Both the position numbers and the translations under genes were made by a program. Shown piece by piece: positions 1-6,394 of a DNA stretch of 8,560 nt (its first letter is position 1; each line of letters starts with the position of its first letter). The notes under the pieces were generated by a model. That model saw only the letters and a list, made by a program, of their open reading frames with translations. It did no database searches and was not told the origin of the DNA. The DNA comes from Sulfurimonadaceae bacterium (GTDB lineage Bacteria; Campylobacterota; Campylobacteria; Campylobacterales; Sulfurimonadaceae). The stretch lies in contig JAQUCZ010000029.1 in the NCBI GenBank assembly GCA_028685945.1, positions 1 through 8,560 of the forward strand, written 5' to 3'.

Positions 1-25
1 TTCCGAGCAAAGCACGTAAAGTGGC

Positions 26-41
26 AGGGACAAATGTCCCT
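26..41. repeat. Hairpin 1 upstream of rlmB
   Basis: This is a perfect 7-bp inverted repeat. AGGGACA (26-32) pairs with TGTCCCT (35-41) around a 2-base centre, so in RNA it would be 6 bp with a 4-base loop. No T-tract follows on either strand, so it is not a classical Rho-independent terminator. It is the first of three hairpins packed into 1-118. It could belong to a 3' untranslated region, a dispersed palindromic repeat or a structured RNA; the sequence alone does not decide. Confidence 0.7.
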
Positions 42-58
42 ACAACCCCCTAAAGCTA

Positions 59-79
59 CCCATATCTTTCGGATATGGG
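59..79. repeat. Hairpin 2 upstream of rlmB
   Basis: This is a perfect 8-bp inverted repeat. CCCATATC (59-66) pairs with GATATGGG (72-79) around the loop TTTCG. It lies 17 bases after hairpin 1 and 16 bases before hairpin 3. No U-tract follows it. Its sequence is unrelated to the other two hairpins, so this is not simply one repeat unit copied three times. Confidence 0.7.
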
Positions 80-95
80 AGAAAACTGCCCTTTT

Positions 96-118
96 CGCAC
101 TCGATAAAATCGAGTGCG
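96..118. repeat. Hairpin 3 upstream of rlmB
   Basis: This is a perfect 10-bp inverted repeat. CGCACTCGAT (96-105) pairs with ATCGAGTGCG (109-118) around an AAA loop. It is the strongest of the three upstream hairpins. The bases after it (TAAGGTCAGC) are not T-rich; T-tracts begin only at 135. A standard intrinsic terminator is therefore doubtful, although it could still protect the 3' end of an upstream transcript. Confidence 0.75.
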
Positions 119-134
119 TAAGGTCAGCTTGTAA

Positions 135-159
135 TTTTTTAAAATTTTTTAGCTAAAAT
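135..159 (+). promoter_or_regulatory. Probable sigma-70 promoter of the rlmB operon
   Basis: Two runs of six T (135-140 and 145-150) precede the -10-like box TAAAAT at 154-159, preceded by AGC. Campylobacterota vegetative promoters typically show a -10 box with upstream T-rich periodicity instead of a conserved -35, and this fits. The same GCTAAAAT string recurs before the aminotransferase gene at 2487-2494. Transcription would start about seven bases downstream, near 166-167, which is almost exactly the rlmB start codon. Confidence 0.55.
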
Positions 160-166
160 ACCTCCC

Positions 167-847
167 ATGTTAATTTATGCAAAACAACCGATTTATTATG
201 TTATACAAAACCATCCGCAGATGATAAAAACTCTTTTTTTAGCTAAAGAGCTTGATAAAAAAGAGTATTCCCGTTTAATGAAAATGGGCTTTGAGATAAA
301 AAGAATACCGGCAGATGCAGCAGGGAAGATGTGCAAAAACGGAAACCATCAAGGGTTTTTGGCCGAGGTGCGGAATTTAGAACTGCATCAATTTAAAACT
401 TTTTTAGACAAAGATTTCGTCGTCGTTTTGTCGGGTCTTACTGATGTGGGCAACATAGGCGCGATCGTGCGCACCGCCTACGCTTTGGGGGTCGATGCTA
501 TCGTGGCATGCGGCGTGAAATCGCTTGCACTCGAGCCGATTTTGCGAACGAGTACGGGAGCGCTTTTTGATATTCCGTTTGCGATCGAGCACAATATTCA
601 CGACGTGCTAAATGATTTTAAAATGTCGGGATTTACCCTTTACGGTGCCGATATGGGAGGCAAGGATATCCGCGAAGTCGTACCCAAACAAAAAAGAGTT
701 TTGGTGCTCGGCAGCGAAGGGGAAGGGCTTACCTCTCGCGTGGTTTCCAAACTCGACGAGGTTGTGAGCATCAAGATGTCGCATCAGTTTGATTCGTTAA
801 ACGTGAGCGTGGCAGGCGCTATTTTAATTGACAGGATGAGGATATGA
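167..847 (+). CDS. rlmB: 23S rRNA (guanosine-2'-O-)-methyltransferase RlmB, SpoU/TrmH family
   Basis: This cytoplasmic SAM-dependent enzyme is predicted to methylate the ribose 2'-OH of a 23S rRNA guanosine (G2251 in E. coli). It is 226 aa, slightly shorter than the usual ~245. An N-terminal substrate-binding region (about 1-75, with HQG at 61-63) precedes the knotted SPOUT domain. All three SpoU motifs are visible: DVGNIGAIVR at 93-102 (N96, R102), GSEGEGL at 182-188 (E184) and SLNVSVAGAI at 210-219 (N212). The ATG at 167 starts the expected family N-terminus, but CCTCCC lies before it and there is no Shine-Dalgarno sequence; with the -10 box ending at 159 the message may be leaderless. The stop overlaps the next gene in ATGA. 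Another 2'-O-methyltransferase of the family (TrmH) cannot be fully excluded. C. jejuni Cj0153c is the apparent syntenic equivalent, from memory. Confidence 0.85.
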   Translation: MLIYAKQPIYYVIQNHPQMIKTLFLAKELDKKEYSRLMKMGFEIKRIPADAAGKMCKNGNHQGFLAEVRNLELHQFKTFLDKDFVVVLSGLTDVGNIGAIVRTAYALGVDAIVACGVKSLALEPILRTSTGALFDIPFAIEHNIHDVLNDFKMSGFTLYGADMGGKDIREVVPKQKRVLVLGSEGEGLTSRVVSKLDEVVSIKMSHQFDSLNVSVAGAILIDRMRI

Positions 848-1623
848 GCAATAGTGAAGGGTTTGAAAAGTTAAAATCTATCGGTGCACAAAAGATTCAT
901 GAGAAAACGCACATAGCCAAGTACCATGTGCAATCTTTGCTTCATAATAATTTCGACGAGATGACGAAAATTCAGTTTTTAGGGTTCGTGTCGATTTTGG
1001 AGCGGGAATACGGCGTGCATTTGGATGACTTGCGGGAGCGCGGGTTGGAACATTTTATGAGCAGGAGAACACCTCAAGAGGAAAATAAGGTATTTTTGGA
1101 ACCTAAAAAAACTACTTCTAATGCGAGACTTTACATTGTTTTGTTGATCGTTCTTTTTGCGTTAGGTATGATCTATAATTTGTCCGAAACAACAAAAGAA
1201 ACGACGGCGGATATTGCAACGCACGGCAACGATACGATCAAAATCGTTCAAGAGGAGATACTTAAAATCCCTTTAGATACGAATATCTCCGAGAATATAC
1301 AAAGCGAAGAAGTTTTAAAGACCAAACAAGAGCCTCAACCTACCTTATCGTTGAAAATTATTCCCAATGCAAAACTCTGGCTAGGCTATATCGACCTTGC
1401 AACCCATAAAAAATCCCAAATCACTACCGCAGAAACGATTGAGCTTGACCCGACGAAAGAGTGGCTTTTAAGCTTGGGGCACGGCGATATCAGTGTGGAC
1501 GTTCACGGAACCGTGCAAAAGTACAACAGTGCAAACAACATACGCTTTTTATACCGTGAGGGGACGCTGCAAGAGATAAGTTTTAAAGAGTTCAAGGAGC
1601 TTAACAAAGGTGCCGTATGGTAA
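844..1623 (+). CDS. RodZ-like bitopic membrane protein (HTH, TM, periplasmic domain)
   Basis: The 259-aa product has the layout of RodZ-type cytoskeleton/morphogenesis proteins. A cytoplasmic helical region at about 14-66 resembles the HTH_25 fold, with an 'I-HEKTHI--YHVQSLL' style start and an 'L--EYGVHLDDLRE' end. A basic linker follows, then a single hydrophobic segment at 95-113, a low-complexity Glu/Thr/Lys linker to about 165, and a compact beta-rich domain at about 168-250 that resembles DUF4115. RodZ links the MreB cytoskeleton to the wall-synthesis machinery in other bacteria; that role here is inferred from architecture only. The start overlaps the rlmB stop (ATGA), with AGGA at 833-836 as a well-spaced ribosome site. 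The end overlaps the next gene by 7 nt, so translation is probably coupled. It corresponds in position to C. jejuni Cj0152c, annotated as a membrane protein (from memory). Confidence 0.65.
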   Translation: MSNSEGFEKLKSIGAQKIHEKTHIAKYHVQSLLHNNFDEMTKIQFLGFVSILEREYGVHLDDLRERGLEHFMSRRTPQEENKVFLEPKKTTSNARLYIVLLIVLFALGMIYNLSETTKETTADIATHGNDTIKIVQEEILKIPLDTNISENIQSEEVLKTKQEPQPTLSLKIIPNAKLWLGYIDLATHKKSQITTAETIELDPTKEWLLSLGHGDISVDVHGTVQKYNSANNIRFLYREGTLQEISFKEFKELNKGAVW

Positions 1624-2456
1624 AAGCTGTTTGTTTATTTTTGGCTCTTTGCGTTTTTGGCTTACATGCAGATACGCGGGAGCCAAAAGAGGTTCTTTAT
1701 GAAAAGATCAAAGGGTTGGTAGATGAAAAAACTTTTTCTGCCAATCAAGATTTTATTAAAATTATCTTTGCACCCGAATCGAAATATTTTCATTCCGAAC
1801 GCCTTGACGTCGTCAGCGTGGTGCAAACGCTTAAAGACAACGGTCTTTTGAATATTTTTTTTAAAACGCCTCAAGAGATTACCGTTCGTTTTAAAACAAG
1901 CGGCTCCCCCCTGTTCTTTGTTAAAATTATGGGGGATACGCTTCGTAATATGGGTTACTACCGTTATGTTACGAAAGAATCGAATCGCAATGAAGCGGAA
2001 TTTAACTGGACGATCCACCTTACCTCCGAGTATGCGATCGACCCGCTGATTCTTCAACGGGAACTTGAAAAAAGCGGTTGCAACATCGTTGATATAGAGC
2101 GCAAAACACCTCAGGAGTGGGGCTATATGATCGATATGCGCGATGGGCATTTGGATACTTTGGTGTTACAGTATCCCCATACTATGGAACTCAAGCGCTC
2201 ATTATACGATTACTGGATCGATGTTTCGGGGATCGAAAAACTCGAAATCGAAAGCTCAAGCCGCAATAGTTGGTATCCGTATATCTCGTACTACAATACG
2301 TCTTTGCATCTTTTAAAGGTGATAAAAGAGGAGAACCAACGCAAAAAAATGGTGCTTACGATCCCAAAATACACCAAATATATTAAAATCTCCGACACCT
2401 ATACGATCAAAAATATTCGCGACTCTTTGGTTTTAAAACCGCTTGGTTCGCGCTAA
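1617..2456 (+). CDS. Secreted periplasmic protein of unknown function
   Basis: I do not recognise a named family. The 279-aa product begins with a short Sec signal peptide (hydrophobic core about 4-17, cleavage probably after LHA, residue 18), so the mature protein is likely periplasmic. There is no lipobox cysteine and no further membrane segment. The mature part is a mix of charged helices (about 19-60) and predicted beta strands rich in Tyr, Ile and Lys, including a Tyr-rich stretch around 230-245 (WYPYISYYN). The gene starts inside the end of the RodZ-like gene (ATGGTAA overlap, 1617-1623), with AAGG at 1607-1610 as ribosome site. Tight coupling suggests it works with that membrane protein, perhaps through its periplasmic domain; this is inference. 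It matches the position of C. jejuni Cj0151c, a periplasmic protein (from memory). Confidence 0.75.
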   Translation: MVKAVCLFLALCVFGLHADTREPKEVLYEKIKGLVDEKTFSANQDFIKIIFAPESKYFHSERLDVVSVVQTLKDNGLLNIFFKTPQEITVRFKTSGSPLFFVKIMGDTLRNMGYYRYVTKESNRNEAEFNWTIHLTSEYAIDPLILQRELEKSGCNIVDIERKTPQEWGYMIDMRDGHLDTLVLQYPHTMELKRSLYDYWIDVSGIEKLEIESSSRNSWYPYISYYNTSLHLLKVIKEENQRKKMVLTIPKYTKYIKISDTYTIKNIRDSLVLKPLGSR

Positions 2457-2480
2457 AATTTTGTTTTCCATTTGGGGATA

Positions 2481-2494
2481 TTTTTTGCTAAAAT
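2481..2494 (+). promoter_or_regulatory. Probable sigma-70 promoter of the aminotransferase-hom operon
   Basis: A run of six T (2481-2486) precedes GC and the -10-like box TAAAAT at 2489-2494. The layout is nearly identical to the rlmB promoter at 145-159. Predicted initiation near 2501 gives a leader of about 44 nt before the ATG at 2545. I see no terminator hairpin between the stop at 2456 and this box, so read-through from the first operon is also possible. Confidence 0.55.
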
Positions 2495-2534
2495 GTCGTT
2501 TCTTATTTTAGGGCTTACAAGAGCCGGTACCATT

Positions 2535-2539
2535 GGGGA
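2535..2539 (+). promoter_or_regulatory. Ribosome binding site deciding the aminotransferase start
   Basis: GGGGA lies five bases before the ATG at 2545. A longer reading frame can begin at TTG 2533, but that would put the Shine-Dalgarno element inside the coding region. It would also add four residues (MGTK) that do not fit the family N-terminus, which begins MFDEI-F in Campylobacterota relatives. The ATG at 2545 is therefore preferred. Confidence 0.8.
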
Positions 2540-2544
2540 CGAAA

Positions 2545-3762
2545 ATGTTTGATGAGATAGAATTTGATAGAATAAAAAGACTTCCGAAGTATGTATTTGC
2601 CGAAGTCAATGAGCTGAAAATGCAAGAGCGACGCGCAGGAAAAGACGTAATCGACTTTTCTATGGGAAATCCCGACGGTGACACACCCGAACACATTCGT
2701 CAAAAACTTATCGAATCGGCCCAAAAGACAAAAACACACGGGTATTCTACATCCAAAGGGATCCCGAAACTTCTTATGGCGATAGCCGATTGGTACAAAC
2801 GCCGCTACGGGTGCGAACTTGACCCTATGACCGAGTGTATCGCAACGATGGGTTCAAAAGAGGGGTATGCACATTTGGCGTATGCCATCACGAACCTCGG
2901 TGATGTTGCGATCGTGCCCGATCCGACCTACCCGATCCATGAATATGCCTTTATCTTGGCGGGGGGAAGCGTCGTAAAATTCGGTATCGAGTTTGACGAA
3001 GATTTTAAAATCAACGAAGATAAATTTTTTGAAGACCTTATCAAAGTTTATAAAGAGAGCTCACCGAAACCTAAATATGTACTCGTAAACTTTCCCCATA
3101 ACCCTTCAACCGCAACGGTTACGCAAGATTTTTACGTGCGTCTTGTGGCACTTGCAAAAGAGCTTCGTTTTTACGTTATCTCCGACATCGCTTACGGCGA
3201 CATTACGTTTGACGGCTACGTAACCCCTTCTATCATGAGCGTACCGGGTGCAAAAGACGTTGCGGTAGAGTCGTTTACTCTCTCAAAAAGTTACAACATG
3301 GCGGGATGGCGCGTAGGTTTCTTCGTAGGGAACAAAAAACTTATCGGAGCACTCCAAAAAATAAAATCGTGGCTTGATTACGGGATGTTTACTCCGATCC
3401 AAGTTGCAGCGACCGTGGCACTCAACGGTGATCAGACATGCGTCAAAGAGATCGTAGAGAAGTACAACCACCGCCAAGAGATTTTGCTTGAAGCGTTCGA
3501 GAGAGCAGGATGGAAAATCCGTAAAAATCAGGCGAGTATGTTCGTATGGGCAAAACTCCCCGAATGTGCGGCACATCTTGGAAGCTTGGAGTTCTCAAAA
3601 CGGTTGCTTGTAGAAGCGGGCGTAGCGGTAGCTCCGGGGATCGGTTTTGGCGCACACGGCGATCAGTACGTGCGTATTGCACTTATCGAAAACGATAACC
3701 GTATCCGTCAAGCGGCACGCAATATAAAAGAGTTTTTAAAACAATTTGAAGAGAAGAAATAA
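2545..3762 (+). CDS. alaC: PLP-dependent aminotransferase, AlaC type (class I/II)
   Basis: This 405-aa cytoplasmic fold-type I aminotransferase closely follows remembered E. coli AlaC (glutamate-pyruvate transaminase) along its length. Shared strings include DFSMGNPDG near 37-45, HGYST near 65, GSKEG, and FTLSKSYNMAGWR. The visible PLP residues are Asn186 (in HNPST), Asp214 and Tyr217 (in SDIAYGD), the Schiff-base Lys248 (in SKSYNMAGWR) and the substrate carboxylate Arg377 (in YVRIALI). It probably moves the amino group between glutamate and pyruvate to make alanine. Pairing with homoserine dehydrogenase leaves an aspartate-family substrate possible; LL-diaminopimelate aminotransferase, a common automatic label, is a less likely alternative. 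The gene starts at ATG 2545, not the upstream TTG. It ends 8 nt before hom, so the two are almost certainly co-transcribed, as in C. jejuni (Cj0150c-Cj0149c, from memory). Confidence 0.85.
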   Translation: MFDEIEFDRIKRLPKYVFAEVNELKMQERRAGKDVIDFSMGNPDGDTPEHIRQKLIESAQKTKTHGYSTSKGIPKLLMAIADWYKRRYGCELDPMTECIATMGSKEGYAHLAYAITNLGDVAIVPDPTYPIHEYAFILAGGSVVKFGIEFDEDFKINEDKFFEDLIKVYKESSPKPKYVLVNFPHNPSTATVTQDFYVRLVALAKELRFYVISDIAYGDITFDGYVTPSIMSVPGAKDVAVESFTLSKSYNMAGWRVGFFVGNKKLIGALQKIKSWLDYGMFTPIQVAATVALNGDQTCVKEIVEKYNHRQEILLEAFERAGWKIRKNQASMFVWAKLPECAAHLGSLEFSKRLLVEAGVAVAPGIGFGAHGDQYVRIALIENDNRIRQAARNIKEFLKQFEEKK

Positions 3763-3770
3763 GGTAAGCG

Positions 3771-5030
3771 ATGATACAAGTAGGAATTATAGGCGTTGGA
3801 ACGGTCGGAACGAGTGTAGCACAGATTTTAAAAGACAATGCCGACATAATTTCTGCACGTGCAGGGGTTGATATACGCGTAAAAAGCGGTGTCGTCAAGA
3901 ACCTTAAAAAAGATCGCGGACTCGATATCAAAATTACCGATAACGCAGACGATGTGTTAAACGATCCCGAGATCGACGTAGTCGTGGAGCTTATGGGTGG
4001 TGTCGAAGAGGCATTTGAAGTGGTGAAAAAAGCACTTCGCTCGGGCAAAGCGGTTGTTACTGCCAATAAAGCACTTTTGGCATACCATCGCTACGAACTC
4101 CAAGAGATCGCGCAAGATATCGCATTTGAATACGAAGCAAGCGTTGCAGGGGGGATCCCCATCATCAACGCCCTTCGCGACGGACTTTCCGCAAACCATA
4201 TCAAATCTATCATGGGGATTATGAACGGTACGTGTAACTACATGATGACCAAAATGATGCACGAGGGAGTTTCTTACACCGACGTACTCAAAGAGGCGCA
4301 AGAGTTAGGGTACGCCGAGGCGGATCCAACCTTCGACGTGGGCGGTTACGATGCGGCGCACAAACTGCTCATCTTGGCAAGTATCGCTTACGGAATCGAT
4401 GCAAAACCCGAAGATATTCTTATCGAAGGGATCGAGAACGTCTCAGGTGATGATATTGCATTTGCCAAAGAGTTCGGCTATGCGATCAAACTTTTGGGGA
4501 TTGCCAAAAAAGATAAAAACGAAGTAGAGCTTCGCGTACATGCCTGCTTAATCGATCAAAGCGAGATGATCGCAAAAATCGACGGCGTTATGAACGGCAT
4601 CAGCGTCGTGGGTGACAAAGTAGGCGAAACGCTCTACTACGGTCCGGGTGCGGGCGGCAATGCTACGGCGAGTGCGGTCGTGGCAAACATCATCGACATC
4701 GCCCGCAGCGGCAAAAGCAAGCCGATGCTCGGATTTGACAAACCCTTAGAGGGAGAACTCACCCTTAAACCGATCGAAAAAATTGAATCGAAATACTATT
4801 TGCGCATCAACGTCTCCGACAAAAAAGGGGTTTTGGCAAAGATTACGAAGCTGTTTGAAGATCATAATATTTCCGTGGAGACGATGTTGCAACGCCCAAC
4901 CTCTTCGGATAGTGCAAATCTTTTAATATCGACCCATGTTGCGATGGAAAAAGATATCCAAAACCTTATAAGCACTCTTGCTTCTTTGGAGTTTGTAAAC
5001 TCTAAACCGGTGATGATCCGCATCGTTTAA
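3771..5030 (+). CDS. hom: Homoserine dehydrogenase with C-terminal ACT domain
   Basis: The enzyme reduces aspartate semialdehyde to homoserine with NAD(P)H, the branch point to threonine and methionine. The 419 aa match the usual ~400-440 of monofunctional bacterial forms. The N-terminal Rossmann fold carries GVGTVG at 8-13, followed by the TANKALLA cofactor-domain motif near 97-104. The catalytic domain shows GIMNGTCNY (149-157) and EADPTFDVGGYDAAHK, with the expected catalytic pair Asp194 and Lys198, then YGPGAGGNATASAV. An ACT domain from about 342 to the end (YYLRINVSDKKGVLAK) implies allosteric feedback, by threonine in known relatives. AAGG at 3761-3764 provides the ribosome site; the gene lies 8 nt after the aminotransferase and is closed by a strong terminator at 5037-5064. 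Nothing in it looks damaged. Confidence 0.96.
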   Translation: MIQVGIIGVGTVGTSVAQILKDNADIISARAGVDIRVKSGVVKNLKKDRGLDIKITDNADDVLNDPEIDVVVELMGGVEEAFEVVKKALRSGKAVVTANKALLAYHRYELQEIAQDIAFEYEASVAGGIPIINALRDGLSANHIKSIMGIMNGTCNYMMTKMMHEGVSYTDVLKEAQELGYAEADPTFDVGGYDAAHKLLILASIAYGIDAKPEDILIEGIENVSGDDIAFAKEFGYAIKLLGIAKKDKNEVELRVHACLIDQSEMIAKIDGVMNGISVVGDKVGETLYYGPGAGGNATASAVVANIIDIARSGKSKPMLGFDKPLEGELTLKPIEKIESKYYLRINVSDKKGVLAKITKLFEDHNISVETMLQRPTSSDSANLLISTHVAMEKDIQNLISTLASLEFVNSKPVMIRIV

Positions 5031-5036
5031 ATTTCA

Positions 5037-5064
5037 TGAGCGCTCAAGCGGCGCTCACCTTTTT
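5037..5064 (+). terminator. Rho-independent terminator after hom
   Basis: A perfect 7-bp GC-rich stem, TGAGCGC (5037-5043) with GCGCTCA (5051-5057), encloses a 7-base loop. CC and five T (5060-5064) follow directly. It begins six bases after the hom stop and separates the biosynthetic operon from the signalling-type operon downstream. Confidence 0.85.
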
Positions 5065-5088
5065 AGCCCTCTTTTAAACTCTTCGCTC

Positions 5089-5094
5089 TATAAT
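5089..5094 (+). promoter_or_regulatory. Probable promoter -10 box of the TPR-barrel/fecR/cyclase operon
   Basis: TATAAT at 5089-5094 is a perfect consensus -10 box located 25 bases after the hom terminator. T-rich DNA (5060-5083) lies upstream, and no convincing -35 is seen, as is usual in Campylobacterota. Start near 5101 gives a leader of about 50 nt. That leader contains an AT-only inverted repeat, TTTATTT (5105-5111) with AAATAAA (5117-5123), too weak to assign a function. Confidence 0.6.
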
Positions 5095-5152
5095 CAAAAG
5101 CTAGTTTATTTCTTAAAAATAAAAACCCGTTTTGAGGACATAAGGAAGATGA

Positions 5153-6385
5153 ATGAAAAGGTATTTTGCACTATTGTTGGGTGGTATTGCTTTGTTGCAA
5201 GCCGATATGGGGGAGTTGCAAAAGCTTTATGAAGAGCAGCGATACGAAGAAGCATTACTTCATGCCAAGAGTTTGAAAAACAAGTACGCCGATTCTGAAC
5301 TTCATTTGCTTTGGGCAAAGAGTGCCGAAGCACTCGGGAATGACGATGAAGCTATGAGTGCGTATGAGAGGGTCGTAATTTTGGATCCTTCAAACGATGA
5401 AGCGAAGCAAAATCTTTACGGACTTTATAAAAAGACAGGACGTGAGGCGCTGGCATCCGAGATCGCTTTAGAACTTGGGATTGCCCAAGACGCTCAAGAT
5501 ACCCTTGGCATGTTACATCTTAAAGCGGATGTGGCGGTAGGGTATGACACGAACGTAAATATGAGTGCAACTACCGATGAGTTAAATCAATACTTCGGCG
5601 GATTGCATAAGGGGGAAGAGAGTACACTTTTTACCCGTATAAGCGGCGGAATGAGTTATAAACATAACTTAGAAAGGGGATGGTTCGCTCAAGCGGAGGG
5701 GAACTTGCTGCATCAGGGCAATTTGGATGCGCATTTATATGATATGTTTTATGCCTCAGTCGGTGCAGGTTTTGGGTATGAAACAGAACTCTACCGCATT
5801 TATGTTCCCCTTTTTGTAGAACGTTTGCACTATCTTGATACCGATCTCTATAACCAAATTAAGTTTGAACCTCGTGTAAGCTTTGCTTTGGCGCAAAATC
5901 TCTATGCAAATTTTAATTTTTTGTACACAAATCGCAACTATCTTGCTTCGCAATACGAAACAATGGAATATAAAAGTTACGGTTTTGGCGGGGGATTGGT
6001 AGGGGTGTTTGATGAAAATTTTGTTTATGCAACAATACAGTACGAAGATTTTCACCCTTCAAAAAATATCCCAAGTGCTTATGTCGACAAGAGAAATATC
6101 ACCTCGGTTATCGGGGCTAGGTATTCGTTTTTACAGCCCCTTGCGTTAAGCGGAGAGTACCGATTGAAAAAAGGATACTACAAAGATTCGAGCGATCTTT
6201 TTGCATGGAGCAGTGTTGCAAAGAGGGAAGATACGATGCATCAAGTAGATATAAAACTTTCTTATGCTATTGAAGAGAATTTCTCCGTATATGCTGCACA
6301 AAAATATATTGAAAATAATTCAAACTATCGCGTTGCAAACTACGACAAAAGCGTGAGCATGTTCGGTATGAACATACGTTATTAG
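5153..6385 (+). CDS. Outer-membrane beta-barrel protein with N-terminal TPR domain (Slam-like architecture)
   Basis: The 410-aa product has a Sec signal peptide (basic MKR, then hydrophobic residues, probable cleavage after LLQA, residue 17). A periplasmic helical domain at about 18-110 contains two to three tetratricopeptide repeats (for example LYEEQRYEEALLHAK, and DDEAMSAYERVVILDPSN). From about 120 on, alternating polar/hydrophobic strands rich in Tyr, Phe and Gly, with the motif VGYDTNVN near 128-135, look like a beta-barrel of a dozen or so strands. The chain ends in Tyr (NIRY), as outer-membrane proteins usually do. TPR followed by barrel is the layout of Slam/DUF560 proteins, which export surface lipoproteins, but no lipoprotein substrate gene is visible here and barrel proteins diverge quickly. 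AAGGAA at 5142-5147 is the ribosome site. fecR follows after 9 nt. The family assignment is tentative; outer-membrane location is fairly secure. Confidence 0.7.
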   Translation: MKRYFALLLGGIALLQADMGELQKLYEEQRYEEALLHAKSLKNKYADSELHLLWAKSAEALGNDDEAMSAYERVVILDPSNDEAKQNLYGLYKKTGREALASEIALELGIAQDAQDTLGMLHLKADVAVGYDTNVNMSATTDELNQYFGGLHKGEESTLFTRISGGMSYKHNLERGWFAQAEGNLLHQGNLDAHLYDMFYASVGAGFGYETELYRIYVPLFVERLHYLDTDLYNQIKFEPRVSFALAQNLYANFNFLYTNRNYLASQYETMEYKSYGFGGGLVGVFDENFVYATIQYEDFHPSKNIPSAYVDKRNITSVIGARYSFLQPLALSGEYRLKKGYYKDSSDLFAWSSVAKREDTMHQVDIKLSYAIEENFSVYAAQKYIENNSNYRVANYDKSVSMFGMNIRY

Positions 6386-6394
6386 GGGGAAGAG

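Noticed and set aside
1..156. Open frame 1 from the window start to TAA at 154-156 (51 codons), possibly the C-terminus of an upstream gene such as rsmI.
   Set aside because: The translation resembles no RsmI C-terminus I know, it runs straight through all three palindromes and the AT-rich promoter, and no start is visible. It cannot be supported as coding.
1662..2150. 162-codon minus-strand open frame opposite the periplasmic protein gene.
   Set aside because: It lies wholly within a well-supported + strand gene with signal peptide and operon context, and its translation shows no domain; it is a shadow frame.
2533..2544. Upstream TTG start for the aminotransferase (four extra residues).
   Set aside because: The Shine-Dalgarno GGGGA lies inside this extension and is ideally spaced for ATG 2545, and family proteins begin at the ATG.
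3683..4301. Minus-strand open frames opposite hom.
   Set aside because: They are opposite clear homoserine dehydrogenase motifs; the Ser/Thr/Ile-rich or Cys/His-rich translations are typical antisense artefacts.
5105..5123. Inverted repeat TTTATTT/AAATAAA in the leader before the TPR-barrel gene, considered as an operator.
   Set aside because: The arms are pure A/T and only 7 bp in an AT-rich region, so chance is a sufficient explanation.
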